From Actinospineispora acaciae DSM 45401 (GTDB lineage Bacteria; Actinomycetota; Actinomycetes; Mycobacteriales; Pseudonocardiaceae): a stretch of 64,000 nt of DNA. The first letter of the stretch is position 1, and the number at the start of each line of letters is the position of its first letter. A program made the translations under genes and the position numbers. The notes under the pieces were generated by a model, which was given only the letters and a program-made list of their open reading frames with translations, ran no database searches and had not been told where the DNA came from. This document shows positions 42,190-51,370 of the stretch, piece by piece. The stretch spans positions 99,137 to 163,136 of the forward strand of contig NZ_JIAI01000016.1 in NCBI RefSeq assembly GCF_000620785.1, in the 5' to 3' direction.

Positions 42190-44853
42190 TCACCTTGCAC
42201 AGTGCGCCCAGGCGAGGCCGGCACGGCGTCGCAGGGCGCGGTAGAGCTCGTCGGTGGCCCAGACGACGACGGGCAGGGGTAGCAGGGTGAGCAGGACCCA
42301 GCCGGGGAGCGCGGCCGTGCCGAACACGTCCTGCAGGGGCGGGAGGTAGATCACGGCGGCGGTGAGGAGCAGCTCGAAGGCGATGCCGCCGAGTAGGAGG
42401 GGGTTGCTGGTCAGCCGGATGCGCCGCAGCGAGACGTGCTGGGTGCGGGCGGCGAAGGCGGTGCCTACCTGGCAGGCGACGATGGCGGCGAAGGTGGCGG
42501 TGGTGGCTTGGATGTAGGCGTGGTGTAGCGGTGTGCCGGATTGGGTGGGGGTGCCGGGGGTCCAGCCGGAGCCGGTGAGGACGAGCAGGAACACGGCCAT
42601 GGTCAGGGCGGCGGAGACGAGTCCCATGAGGCCCCAGGCGCGCAGCAGCATGTCGCGGTTGATGACGTTCTGACCCCAGGGGCGGGGTGGGCGGGCCATC
42701 AGGCCGGGTTCGGCGGGTTCGCGGCCGAGGGCCAGCGCGGGCAGGGTCTCGGTGCCCAGGTCGATGGCGAGGATCTGCAGGACGGTGAGCGGCAGCGGGA
42801 TCAGGCCGCCGGACAGGGCGAAGGCCAGGAAGGGCACGACCTCGGGGACGGCGTGGGCGAAGATGTAGAGGACGAACTTGCGGACGTTGTCGTAGACCCG
42901 CCGGCCTTCCTCGATGCCGGCGACGATGGTGGCGAAGTTGTCGTCGGTGAGGACCATGGTGGCCGCCTCGCGGGCGACCTCGGTGCCGGAGCGGCCCATG
43001 GCTACGCCGATGTCGGCGTGGCGGAGCGCCGGAGCGTCGTTGGCGCCGTCGCCGGTCATGGCCACGATGTGGTGCTGGCCTTCCAGGGCGTCGGCGATGC
43101 GGAGTTTGGCCTCGGGTGTGGCGCGCGCGAAGACGATCTCGTCGCCGCCGGTGAGCAGGGCGGTGAGCTCGGTGTCGGACAGTGCGTCGAGGGTGGTGCC
43201 GTCGATGATGCGGTTGGCGCGGATGCCGACGAGGCGAGCGATCTCGGTGGCGGTGCGGCCGTTGTCGCCGGTGACGATGTGGATCCGGATGCCGGAGGCG
43301 TGGCAGGCCGCGACGGCGTCCGGTACCTCCGGGCGGGGCGGGTCGAGCAGCCCGACAAGGCCGAGCAGGCGCAGCCCTGGTCCCTCGGCCTGGTCGCGGT
43401 CGGGTGCCGCCGGTTGGGTCCAGTCGCGGCGGGCGACGGCGAGCACGCGCAGCCCGTGGCCGGTCATCTCGTCGAGCGCGCCGGCCAGCGCCGTTCGCTG
43501 GTCGGGCGTCAGGTCGCAGCGGGGCAGCAACGCCTCGGGTGCCCCCTTGACGTGCACCCGGCGGGCGTGGGCGACCTGGTCGAGGGTGGCCATCGAGGCC
43601 CGGCGCGGGTCGAAAGCGAACAGCTCCAGCCGCTGCGTGTCGCGGGTGGTGGGGTCGAGACGTACTCCCGCCGCGGCGGCCATCTCGAGCAGGGCCAGCT
43701 CGGTCGGGTCGCCTCGGCGGGCGCCCAGGTCGGCGGTCGAGCAGCGGGCGACCGCCTCGGCCAGCTCGGGGCTCGGTTCGGCGAGCATGGCGCCGGACGG
43801 GCCGCGCACCTCGCGGGCGTGCATGACGCCCCTGGTGAGAGTGCCCGTCTTGTCGGTGCAGATCACGGTGGTCGAGCCGAGCGTCTCCACCGCCGACAGC
43901 CGCTTCACCAGGGCGCCCCGGCGGACCATCGCGCGGACCCCGACGGCCAGCGCGAGCGTGATCGTCGGCAGCAGCCCCTCCGGCACGTTCGCCACCAGCA
44001 GGCCGACCGCGAAGATCGCCGCCTCGGTCCAGGACAGCCCGGCCAGCACGCCCAGCGGGAGGAACGCGACTCCGACGCCGACCGCGACGGCGGCGATGAG
44101 GTAGGCGACCCGGCGGACCTGGCGTTCCAGCGGGCTGTCGCTGGGCGGGCGGCGTCCGGCCAGCGCGGCGATCCGGCCGATCTCGGTGTGCGCGCCGGTC
44201 GCGTGCACCACCGCCTCGGCCGATCCGCCCAGGCAGCCGGTGCCGCTGAACACCAGCACCGGCGAGTCCAGCACCCGGGGCGAGGTGTCCGTCGCGTCCG
44301 CGAGCCGGCGCACCGGTTCGGACTCTCCGGTCAGCGCCGAGGCGTCGATCTCCAGCGCCCCGGACAGCAGCCGGGCGTCGGCCGGCACTCGGTCGCCCTC
44401 GGCGAGCAGCAGCACGTCGCCCGGCACGATCTCGGCGGCGGCGACCGGTCGCACTACGCCGTCGCGGCGTACCCGTGAGCGCAGCGGGAGGTACCGGCCG
44501 AGCGCCTCGACGGCCTTGCCCGCCTGTCGTTCCTGCACGAACGCGAAGGCGGCGTTCACCACGACGACGGCGAGGATGGCCCATCCCAGGTGAGGTGTCC
44601 CGGCGACGAACGCCAACCCGCCCGCGCACACCAGCAACAGGGCCAGCGGGTGGGTGAGCTGCCGGGCCAGCTCGCGCGGCCAGGCGACGTCGCGGCGCGA
44701 GCGCAGCTCGTTCACCCCGTAGCGCTCCAGCCGCCGGGCCGCCTCCCGCTCCGACAGGCCCGACGTACGCGAGTCCAGGTCGCGCAGCAACCGGCCGACC
44801 GGCTCCCGAGGATCCCACCCGGCCTCGGCCGGTGCGTACCGTGTCGCGGTCAC
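42190..44853 (-). CDS. P-type cation ATPase, P2C/Na,K-like subtype
   Basis: 887-residue ion pump with ten or so membrane segments. SALTGESEPVRRLADA is the actuator loop, VICTDKTGTLTRGVM the phosphorylation site, TGDNGRTATEIARLVG and MTGDGANDAPALRHADIGVA the hinge. TM4 reads LLVANVPEGLLPTITLALAV and TM6 LQILAIDLGTETLPALALG, very like the Na,K-ATPase ion sites, which carry Asp at both TM6 acidic positions; the second is Glu here. The substrate is probably Na+, K+ or a related cation. GTG 44853 follows GAGGGGG by 7 nt. It is divergent from a second ATPase across a 179-bp gap with two DosR-like boxes, so it is likely induced under hypoxia. Confidence 0.9.
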   Translation of the reverse strand: MTATRYAPAEAGWDPREPVGRLLRDLDSRTSGLSEREAARRLERYGVNELRSRRDVAWPRELARQLTHPLALLLVCAGGLAFVAGTPHLGWAILAVVVVNAAFAFVQERQAGKAVEALGRYLPLRSRVRRDGVVRPVAAAEIVPGDVLLLAEGDRVPADARLLSGALEIDASALTGESEPVRRLADATDTSPRVLDSPVLVFSGTGCLGGSAEAVVHATGAHTEIGRIAALAGRRPPSDSPLERQVRRVAYLIAAVAVGVGVAFLPLGVLAGLSWTEAAIFAVGLLVANVPEGLLPTITLALAVGVRAMVRRGALVKRLSAVETLGSTTVICTDKTGTLTRGVMHAREVRGPSGAMLAEPSPELAEAVARCSTADLGARRGDPTELALLEMAAAAGVRLDPTTRDTQRLELFAFDPRRASMATLDQVAHARRVHVKGAPEALLPRCDLTPDQRTALAGALDEMTGHGLRVLAVARRDWTQPAAPDRDQAEGPGLRLLGLVGLLDPPRPEVPDAVAACHASGIRIHIVTGDNGRTATEIARLVGIRANRIIDGTTLDALSDTELTALLTGGDEIVFARATPEAKLRIADALEGQHHIVAMTGDGANDAPALRHADIGVAMGRSGTEVAREAATMVLTDDNFATIVAGIEEGRRVYDNVRKFVLYIFAHAVPEVVPFLAFALSGGLIPLPLTVLQILAIDLGTETLPALALGREPAEPGLMARPPRPWGQNVINRDMLLRAWGLMGLVSAALTMAVFLLVLTGSGWTPGTPTQSGTPLHHAYIQATTATFAAIVACQVGTAFAARTQHVSLRRIRLTSNPLLLGGIAFELLLTAAVIYLPPLQDVFGTAALPGWVLLTLLPLPVVVWATDELYRALRRRAGLAWAHCAR

Positions 44854-44928
44854 CACTGCACCCCCTCGCCTGGACAGGGTCCGGCCGGCGGGGCCGCGGT
44901 GACCATCCGCCAAAGCCCCCGGCCCGAG

Positions 44929-44971
44929 GGGTCGTCCGGCCCTTCTCCCGGCAGCCATGGACCCCTGTCCC
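44929..44971. promoter_or_regulatory. two DosR-like boxes between the divergent ATPases
   Basis: GGGTCGTCCGGCCC at 44929-44942 (+) matches the island motif GGGACGTTCGGCCC at 12 of 14 positions. On the minus strand 44971-44958 reads GGGACAGGGGTCCA, with the GGGAC...GTCC half-sites of the mycobacterial DosR box. The boxes lie 62-90 bp from the starts of both ATPase genes, so either or both may be controlled. Confidence 0.6.
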
Positions 44972-45032
44972 GTGCCCGGCGCCTTCGCAAGGCTCGAACC
45001 GAGATCCGGGGCGACGGGTGGAGGCATTGGCT

Positions 45033-47627
45033 GTGGACGAGACCGGCGTACGCCTGGCGGGTGCCGGGGCGAGCCCATGGACGCTGCCCGCCACCGACGT
45101 GGCCACCGTCCTGGGGGTCGACCCCGAGCTGGGCCTGTCCGAGCCGGAGGCGGCGGCGCGGTTGCGCGCGGTCGGGCCGAACGACCTGCCTTCCGAGCCG
45201 CCGCGAAGCCTGCTCGGCTCGATCGGCGGTCAGCTGCGGGAGACGATGATCCTGGTGCTGCTCGGCGCGGCGGTGCTCACCGGCGCCATCGGCGATCTCG
45301 CCGACTGCGCGGTCATCCTGCTGGTCATCGCCGTGAACACCACTGTCGGCGTGGCGCAGGAACGTCGCGCCGTGAGCGCCATCGTGGCGCTGCGGGCGCT
45401 GACCACCCCAGTCGCCACGGTGATCCGCGACGGCGCGGCCCGGCGGCTGCCGACGACGGAGCTGGTGCCCGGCGACGTGGTGCGGGTCGCCGAAGGGGAC
45501 GTGGTCGGCGCCGACGCCCGGCTGCTCACCGCCGAGCTACTGCAGGTCGACGAGGCGCTGCTGACCGGCGAGGCGCACCCGGTGGACCGCGACCCGTCCG
45601 CGACCCTCACGGACGAGACCGGGCTCGGTGACCGGGTGGGCATGCTGCACGCCGGCACGCTGGTGGTCCACGGCGGCGGCACCGCGGTGGTCACCGCCAC
45701 CGGCCCGCGCACGGAGCTGGGTCGGATCGCCACCCTGCTGCACGAGCGCGCCGCCCCGACCACCCCGCTGCAACGCCGGCTGGCCAGGCTCGGGCGTCAC
45801 CTCTGCGCGGCCGCGCTGCTCGGGTGCGCCGTCGTGGTGGCGCTCGGGCTGGCCCGGGGCGAGTCGTGGCAGCTGATGGCGGTGGCCGGGATCAGCCTGG
45901 CGGTCGCGGCGATCCCGGAGTCGCTGCCGGCGGTGGTCACGCTCGCCCTGGCGGCGGCCACCCGGCGGATGGCCGCCCAGGGCGCGATCGTCCGGTCGCT
46001 GCCGTCGGTGGAGACGCTGGGCTCGGTGACCGTGCTCGCCTCGGACAAGACGGGCACCCTCACCACCGGCGCCACCGCCTGCGTGGCGATCTGGACGCCG
46101 GCGACGGGAGAACGTCGGTTGAGGGGCGCCGGTGACGAGCCGGGGCTCGGGCTGCCCGACGGCGCCGGTCCACGCGCCCTGCTGGAGGCGGTGGCGCTGT
46201 GCAACGACGCGGCCCCCGGGTCGCGCGGCACCGAGGGGGCGCTGCTGGACGCGGCGCTCGCGGCGGGGATCGACGTCGCGGCGCTGCGCGGCCGGTTTCC
46301 CCGCACGCACGTGGTCCCGTTCGACTCGGTGCGACGGCGCATGCTCACCCGCCACGCGGCGGCCGCCGGCGAGCTGGAGATCGTCAAGGGCGCACCGGAG
46401 GTGGTGCTGGCCGACGCCGTCGGACCGGCGGCGGCCGCCGAGGAGGCGCGGCGAGTGGTCGAGGGCTGGACCTCGGACGGTGACCGGGTGCTCGCGGTCA
46501 GCGTCGGATCACCAGCGGGGCCGCCGGCGCGCCACCGGCTGCTCGGGCTGGTCGCACTCGCCGATCCGGTGCGCGAGGACGCCCGCGCGGCCGTGCTCAC
46601 CGCGCGCGACGCCGGAATCCACACCGTCATGATCACCGGAGACCATCCGAGCACGGCGCACGCGGTGGCCAGGGCCACCGGAGTGGTCACCGACGGCGAC
46701 CTGCCCGACGGTCGCCCCGACGGCCGGCGGCTGGTGTACGCGCGCACCGACCCCGCCGGCAAGCTCGACATCATCGCCGCCTGGCGCGACACCGGACATA
46801 TCGTCGCCATGACCGGCGACGGGGTGAACGACGCACCCGCCCTGCGCGCCGCCGACGTCGGCGTGGCCATGGGACGGCGCGGCACCGAGGTGGCCAAACA
46901 AGCCGCCGACATCGTGCTCACCGACGACAGCCTGGCCACGATCGTCGCCGCGGTCGCCGAGGGCCGGCGGGTGTTCGACAACGTCCGCCGGTTCGTCCGC
47001 TACGGCCTCTCCGGCGGGCTCGCCGAGATGCTGGTCATGCTCGTCGGCCCGTTCCTCGGACTGCCGCTGCCGCTGCTGCCCGGGCAGATCCTGTGGGTCA
47101 ACCTGGTCACCCACGGCCTGCCTGGGGTCGCGATCGGCTCCGAGGTCGCCGAACCCGACGTGCTGCGCCGCCCGCCCCGGCCGCCCGCCGAGGGCATCCT
47201 GACCCGCCGCACCGTCACCGACATCCTCGGGGTGGGCGTGCTGATCACCGCCGAATGCCTCGGCGTCGCGCTGTGGGCCGCCGTCGAACACCGGCACTGG
47301 CAGACCCTTCTGTTCGCCACGCTGGCCTTCACCCAGCTCGGAGTCGCGCTGACCACCCGCTCGGACCGCACCCCGTTCTGGCGAATGTCCCCCTCGGGCA
47401 ACCCGTTCCTGTTCGCCGCCGTGGCCGCCAGCCTGGCCGCCACCCTCGCGGCCATCTACCTGCCCGGCCTTTCCGACCTGCTCGACACCCAGCCGCTCAG
47501 CGCCCCCGAGCTCGGCCTCGCCGTGCTGGCCGCCGCCGTACCCGCCGTGCTCATCGAGCTCGTCGAGCTGTTCCGCGCCCGCCGAGGTGACGGTCGGCCG
47601 CCCGAGATCAAGACCAGTCGCGAATAG
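45033..47627 (+). CDS. P-type cation ATPase, P2A (CtpF/calcium-like) subtype
   Basis: 864-residue ion pump. EALLTGEAHPVDRDPSAT is the actuator loop, VLASDKTGTLTTGATA the phosphorylation site, MITGDHPSTAHAVAR and MTGDGVNDAPALRAADVGVA the hinge motifs. TM4 has AAIPESLPAVVTLALA and TM6 LWVNLVTHGLPGVAIGSEVA. SERCA has PEGLP and LWVNLVTDGLP there, so the key Asp is His here and the ion may differ from calcium. The closest mycobacterial counterpart in the DosR regulon is CtpF. The start at GTG 45033 follows GGTGGAGG by 8 nt; upstream in-frame codons would cross the regulatory boxes. Confidence 0.88.
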   Translation: MDETGVRLAGAGASPWTLPATDVATVLGVDPELGLSEPEAAARLRAVGPNDLPSEPPRSLLGSIGGQLRETMILVLLGAAVLTGAIGDLADCAVILLVIAVNTTVGVAQERRAVSAIVALRALTTPVATVIRDGAARRLPTTELVPGDVVRVAEGDVVGADARLLTAELLQVDEALLTGEAHPVDRDPSATLTDETGLGDRVGMLHAGTLVVHGGGTAVVTATGPRTELGRIATLLHERAAPTTPLQRRLARLGRHLCAAALLGCAVVVALGLARGESWQLMAVAGISLAVAAIPESLPAVVTLALAAATRRMAAQGAIVRSLPSVETLGSVTVLASDKTGTLTTGATACVAIWTPATGERRLRGAGDEPGLGLPDGAGPRALLEAVALCNDAAPGSRGTEGALLDAALAAGIDVAALRGRFPRTHVVPFDSVRRRMLTRHAAAAGELEIVKGAPEVVLADAVGPAAAAEEARRVVEGWTSDGDRVLAVSVGSPAGPPARHRLLGLVALADPVREDARAAVLTARDAGIHTVMITGDHPSTAHAVARATGVVTDGDLPDGRPDGRRLVYARTDPAGKLDIIAAWRDTGHIVAMTGDGVNDAPALRAADVGVAMGRRGTEVAKQAADIVLTDDSLATIVAAVAEGRRVFDNVRRFVRYGLSGGLAEMLVMLVGPFLGLPLPLLPGQILWVNLVTHGLPGVAIGSEVAEPDVLRRPPRPPAEGILTRRTVTDILGVGVLITAECLGVALWAAVEHRHWQTLLFATLAFTQLGVALTTRSDRTPFWRMSPSGNPFLFAAVAASLAATLAAIYLPGLSDLLDTQPLSAPELGLAVLAAAVPAVLIELVELFRARRGDGRPPEIKTSRE

Positions 47628-47779
47628 CTACGCCATGGCGTCTCGAACGACCCATCGAAACCCAGCTCGTCCTTCGGATCGGCTGGCCGGCCACCGCAGC
47701 CGACGAACTCGCCTCGCCCGCCGGGGCGAGCTTCGTTCGGTGCTCCGGTTCGGTTAGCGGAGGCGCTCCTCGGTGGAAG

Positions 47780-48382
47780 CTAGGACTTGCTTCCGCCGAC
47801 TGCGCGGCCGCTCCAGAGCGGTCCGACAACGCGCCATTCGTCCTCCCAGCGGGCTCGGTTGCGCGCGAGGGTGCACAGGCATACCAGCCACCAGATCGCC
47901 CGCAGTGCCACGGCGACCAGGATCAGCGTCACCCCACCGGTGACCAGCCCGGACACGAGCGCCTGGCCCGGTTCGAGCGGAGCCGCGACGAGATGGTGGT
48001 CGCGGTCCGCCCAGACGGTCACGGTGTCGCCGGCCCGCAGCCGCGCGCCCGTCGCCACCTCCCCGACCCGCGCTACCCCGTCGCTGCCCGTCCACCGCAC
48101 CGGTACCCGTACCGAGGTGACGCCGCCTCGGCTCACGGGCGTGGTCAACGGGGGTGTGTCCTGTGCCAGGACCGCCGCCGCGGGCGTCCGTGACGCCGCT
48201 TCGGCACGGGCGCGCTCGAGCCGGTCGGCGTAGGTGGACAGGCCGATCATCACGGCGACGATCCCACCCACCAGCCCCAACGAGGCCAGAACCCAGGCCA
48301 CCGCGTCCTCCACCCGGTCGGTCACCCGTCGGGGCATACGCTGCCCGGCGCGCCGTCGCTGGTAGCTCTGGTCGCTGGACAT
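47780..48382 (-). CDS. Rv1733c-like two-helix membrane protein
   Basis: 200 residues. Two membrane helices, AWVLASLGLVGGIVAVMIGL (residues 29-48) and LVTGGVTLILVAVALRAIWW near 150, flank an extracytoplasmic segment with VRVPVRWTGSDGVARVGEVA and TVWADRDHHLV. This is the layout of the actinobacterial Rv1733c family, a DosR-regulon member in M. tuberculosis. The function is unknown. GGAGGTGA precedes ATG 48382. It is divergent from a universal stress protein, with two DosR-like boxes between them. Confidence 0.82.
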   Translation of the reverse strand: MSSDQSYQRRRAGQRMPRRVTDRVEDAVAWVLASLGLVGGIVAVMIGLSTYADRLERARAEAASRTPAAAVLAQDTPPLTTPVSRGGVTSVRVPVRWTGSDGVARVGEVATGARLRAGDTVTVWADRDHHLVAAPLEPGQALVSGLVTGGVTLILVAVALRAIWWLVCLCTLARNRARWEDEWRVVGPLWSGRAVGGSKS

Positions 48383-48456
48383 AACCGGTCACCTCCGCGG
48401 GAGGAGCCTGCCCGCGAGCAACAGCCGGTCTCGACGGGCGAAGGCCATCGAGGGTG

Positions 48457-48528
48457 GCGACCTTGGGCCGGGCCAATGGACACCGAGCGCCCGGCGACCG
48501 GGCCGTGCCGGGTGGGGCCCTTGGACCT
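48457..48528. promoter_or_regulatory. two DosR-like boxes between Rv1733c-like and USP genes
   Basis: GCGACCTTGGGCCG at 48457-48470 and GGGCCCTTGGACCT at 48515-48528 fit the pattern GGGnCnTTnGnCCn, 10 and 10 of 14 matches to the best island box. The second is nearly palindromic and could serve both the divergent Rv1733c-like gene (133 bp away) and the stress-protein gene (100 bp away). Confidence 0.5.
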
Positions 48529-48627
48529 TCCGTGGTGGTGCCGGCTGCCCTAGGCCACACCCAGCCCCGCGGCCAGGCTGGGTGAGGAGCCTCGGACAAG
48601 ACCTGGCGGTGGGAGGAGACCGGAGCG

Positions 48628-49554
48628 ATGACACAGGCAGCGATGGCACAGACGACGTTCGAGCGCCGGCCGGTCGTGGTGGGCGTGGACGACTCGGACT
48701 CCGCGCGCGACGCCGCGTTGTGGGCCGCCGACCTGGCCGCGCTGTGGGAGGCGCCGCTGTGCCTGACCCACGTGGTCAACCGGGCAGGCACCGTGCCGGC
48801 TCCGAAGAGCCCGCCGTGGCTGCGGGAGATGGGAGCGGCCGCCGAGCGCGCCGGCGCGGCCACGACGACCACTCAGGTCCGCTGTGGCGCACCGATCGAC
48901 CAACTGCTGGACCTGTCCCGCCGGGCGCGGCTGCTGGCGCTGGGCAGCTACGGCGACCACGGATGGTCGGGGATGCTCGCCGGGGCCACGGCGCTGCCGC
49001 TGGTCGCCGACTGCGCCTGCCCGCTGGTCGTGGTGCGTGGCCAGTCCCCGGGCGTGCCACCGCCGCGCGGCGGGCCGGTCGTGGTCGGCGTGGACGACAC
49101 CGCCGCCGGGGCCAAGGCCGTGGAGTTCGCCGCGCACCTGGCGAGCCTCAGCGAACACCGGCAGCTGGTCGCCGTGCACACCTGGTCGGAGCTGGTTCGC
49201 GACCTCGCCGGCCATGCCCACCGGCTCGATGCCGACCCGAGCGAGTTGGGCCGGCGCGGCGCGGAGGTCCTGGAGCGGCGGCTGCGGCCGGTGCTGAGCC
49301 AACACCCCGAGCTGCGGGTCGAACGCCACGTCCTGCCGGACACGCCGCTGCGCGCCCTGCTCGACCACGCGACCCGGGCGTGGCTGCTGGTGGTGGGCCA
49401 ACGGCGGAGCTCATCCGAGGACGAGCCACCGCTCGGGTCCACCAGTCGCGGCCTGATCGGGTTCGCCCCCTGCCCGGTCGCGGTCATCCCGCCGGCGCCC
49501 GCGGCGGCCGAGGCGCTCGACACCGGCCAGATGCACGAGGAGCTGCGGCGATGA
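48628..49554 (+). CDS. universal stress protein, two tandem USP domains
   Basis: 308 residues with two USP domains. The first starts PVVVGVDDSDSARDAALWAA and ends LPLVADCACPLVVVRG. The second starts PVVVGVDDTAAGAKAVEFAA and ends TSRGLIGFAPCPVAVIPPAP. The C-terminal ATP-binding G-x2-G-x9-G-[ST] loop is degenerate in both. This tandem layout is that of mycobacterial USPs such as Rv2005c and Rv2623, which belong to the DosR regulon. Start ATG 48628 follows GGGAGGAG. ATGA overlap with the next gene indicates translational coupling. Confidence 0.9.
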   Translation: MTQAAMAQTTFERRPVVVGVDDSDSARDAALWAADLAALWEAPLCLTHVVNRAGTVPAPKSPPWLREMGAAAERAGAATTTTQVRCGAPIDQLLDLSRRARLLALGSYGDHGWSGMLAGATALPLVADCACPLVVVRGQSPGVPPPRGGPVVVGVDDTAAGAKAVEFAAHLASLSEHRQLVAVHTWSELVRDLAGHAHRLDADPSELGRRGAEVLERRLRPVLSQHPELRVERHVLPDTPLRALLDHATRAWLLVVGQRRSSSEDEPPLGSTSRGLIGFAPCPVAVIPPAPAAAEALDTGQMHEELRR

Positions 49555-49958
49555 CGGTTCGGGTGGGGGACGTGATGACCGCCCCGGTGCTCACCACCAC
49601 GCCCCGGACCGAGGCGGCGGATGCCGCGCTGGTGATCGGGCTGCGCGAGATCACCGCGCTGCCGGTGCTGGACGACGGCCGGCTGGTGGGGATGTTCACC
49701 GAGGCGGACCTGCTGCGCTGTCAGCGCGCGGCCGGCCGGTCGGACCTGCTCGTCGAGGACGTGATGGTCCCGGTCGCGCTGGTCACGACCCCGGGCTGCG
49801 ACCCCGCCGAGCTGGCCCAGGTCATGCGCCGTCGACAGGTCTGGACCGTCCCGGTGCTGGAGAACGGACGGCTGGTCGGGATCATCACCGGCAACGACCT
49901 GCGCGCCCGGTCTGATCACCCGCGGGTGGGCACGAACAGGATTGCGTTCGGCCAGTAG
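49551..49958 (+). CDS. tandem CBS-domain protein
   Basis: 135 residues made of two CBS motifs: VGDVMTAPVLTTTPRTEAAD, ITALPVLDDGRLVGMFTEAD, then VEDVMVPVALVTTPGCDPAE and QVWTVPVLENGRLVGIITGN. Such small Bateman modules bind adenine nucleotides, and hypoxic-response proteins of this type are DosR targets (Hrp1-like). It starts within the stop of the USP gene (ATGA). The 3' end overlaps the convergent USP-like gene by 43 bp. Confidence 0.9.
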   Translation: MTVRVGDVMTAPVLTTTPRTEAADAALVIGLREITALPVLDDGRLVGMFTEADLLRCQRAAGRSDLLVEDVMVPVALVTTPGCDPAELAQVMRRRQVWTVPVLENGRLVGIITGNDLRARSDHPRVGTNRIAFGQ

Positions 49959-50605
49959 TGCAGCGCGCTGTTCGCGACCAGCCCCACCCCGCCGTCGCGG
50001 TGGCCAACAGGCATGCCGAGCACAATCAGCGCGGCCGGGTCGAACACCCCGGACCCCTGGCTGACCAGTTCGTGCGGCCAGGCGCGTTCCAGCCGCCGCA
50101 CGACCGCGAGACCGGGCACCTGGGCCGCCACCCGCCGCGCGGCGGCATCGAGCAGCCACCGGCCCCGGGCAACCGCCGCGGCCAGGCCCACGCTGCGCTC
50201 GGCGAACGAGGGCGGTACCCCGTGGGCGAGCACCAGGCCGGTGCCGAGGTGGGCGGCGGCATCGGCCGCGGCGGCCAGCACCTCGGCGTCCTTCGGGAGA
50301 TCACCGACCGCGGCGGTCACCCCGACGGGTCTCGGTTGGGGGGCGTGCGGTGCCGACGGGCGCAGCAGCAGGATCTCGTGTCCGGCCAGGTCGGCCACGG
50401 CCTGGGGCAGGCCGCTGGGCGCGCCGTGGGGTGGGCGGGTCGTGGTCTGCCGGAACATCGGCTGGCCGCCGTGGCGGCGACACAAGTTCAAGGCCCACTC
50501 AGGTGGGATGGGATCGGAGAGCAACACGACCACCCTGCGCCGGATGGGTCGATCACGGTCCGGCGCGGCGGGGTGAGCCGTGACGACGGCTGGGTGCCGG
50601 CTCAT
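49916..50605 (-). CDS. USP-like protein with extra N-terminal region
   Basis: 229 residues. The first 70 are basic and Pro-rich with a short RRVVVLLSDPIPPEWALNLC strand-helix. From about residue 90 a universal-stress-like domain follows: GVTAAVGDLPKDAEVLAAAA, LVLAHGVPPSFAERS, DPAALIVLGMPVGHRDGG and SALHYWPNAILFVP. The classic ATP loop is not clear. ATG 50605 overlaps the flavodoxin-like gene stop (ATGA), so the two are one operon reading away from the DosR-like box at 51209. Confidence 0.7.
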   Translation of the reverse strand: MSRHPAVVTAHPAAPDRDRPIRRRVVVLLSDPIPPEWALNLCRRHGGQPMFRQTTTRPPHGAPSGLPQAVADLAGHEILLLRPSAPHAPQPRPVGVTAAVGDLPKDAEVLAAAADAAAHLGTGLVLAHGVPPSFAERSVGLAAAVARGRWLLDAAARRVAAQVPGLAVVRRLERAWPHELVSQGSGVFDPAALIVLGMPVGHRDGGVGLVANSALHYWPNAILFVPTRG

Positions 50606-51153
50606 GGCCGCGGCCGACCGGCGCTGTCCTCAGCAGCGTCGAGCCCCGGGCCGGTCAAGGTGGCGGCGATCCCGCGCGCCCAGGCCCGGATCGACGCCCA
50701 GTCCCGGTAGTCGCCGCTCAGCTCGGCGCTGCCGGCCACCCACCGGGTCAGCGGCCCGACGGCGTGCGGGCGGTCGAGGCGCCCACCGAAGGTCACCGGT
50801 GGCTCGGAGTCGATCCGGTCGGCGAGCCGGCGCACCGCGTACGGCACCGGCGTGCCCGCCGCCTCGACGCGCGAGCCACGCGAGCCGCACGGGCCGCTCT
50901 GGAACAGCCACACCGGCGCGCCCCGCAGCTCCACGACGTGCCGGCGCAGGTAACGCAGCGCGTCGCGGCGCCACCGGCGCAGGTAGAGGGCGCTGCCGAG
51001 GACCACTGTCCGGTAGCCGGCGGGGTCGGGGGCCTCGGCGGCCGGGCAGACGTCGACCGACAGGCCCGCCACCCTCAGCTCGCCGGCGATCACATCCGCG
51101 ATCTCCTGGGTCGAGCCCATCTTGGTCGCGAACACCACCAGCACGTCAGGCAT
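50602..51153 (-). CDS. flavodoxin-domain protein (HemG-like)
   Basis: 183 residues. DVLVVFATKMGSTQEIADVI near the N-terminus is the FMN phosphate loop, GYRTVVLGSALYLRRWRRDA the second loop, and APVWLFQSGPCGS the third strand. It resembles flavodoxin-fold protoporphyrinogen oxidases and other small flavodoxin-domain proteins that occur in actinobacterial hypoxia islands. Start ATG 51153 lies 56 bp from a DosR-like box on the same strand. It is cotranscribed with the USP-like gene. Confidence 0.82.
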   Translation of the reverse strand: MPDVLVVFATKMGSTQEIADVIAGELRVAGLSVDVCPAAEAPDPAGYRTVVLGSALYLRRWRRDALRYLRRHVVELRGAPVWLFQSGPCGSRGSRVEAAGTPVPYAVRRLADRIDSEPPVTFGGRLDRPHAVGPLTRWVAGSAELSGDYRDWASIRAWARGIAATLTGPGLDAAEDSAGRPRP

Positions 51154-51208
51154 GGTCGGCTCACCTCCTCCGGAGTCCATGGTCGAGGCCGGGGCCGCAG
51201 CCCCAGCA

Positions 51209-51222
51209 GGGCCGAACGTCCT
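51209..51222 (-). promoter_or_regulatory. DosR-like box upstream of flavodoxin operon
   Basis: The minus strand reads AGGACGTTCGGCCC, 13 of 14 identical to the box before the Acg nitroreductase gene. It ends 56 bp upstream of the flavodoxin start and lies 150 bp upstream of the divergent USP gene. A weaker GGGCACTTGTCCC at about 51278 is nearer to the latter but has 13-bp spacing. Confidence 0.65.
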
Positions 51223-51370
51223 GGCATCGGGTGGCGGAGGTCGTCGCTCCGCCTGCCCGTCTGTCCGAGGTAGTCGGGCACTTGTCCCGTATGCCCCCCG
51301 CGCACACGAGGGCAGCCTGAGCTCGCGGACCGGGCACCGACAGGCGCCCGGACGGAACAGGGAGAACCCG

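Noticed and set aside
42190..45106. Long minus-strand frame (part of a 1214-aa reading) across the first ATPase
   Set aside because: Its upper part is Arg/Pro-rich noise in another frame of the ATPase; only its last part, below 42190, is a real coding trace (type ISP remnant).
47628..47779. CTCGCCC/GGGCGAG stem near 47708 as a terminator
   Set aside because: Only a 7-bp stem in very GC-rich DNA; plausible between the convergent genes but not distinct from background.
51270..51290. GGGCACTTGTCCC as a further DosR-like box before the USP gene
   Set aside because: Half-site spacing is one base short and only 8 of 14 positions fit; kept as a weak possibility only.
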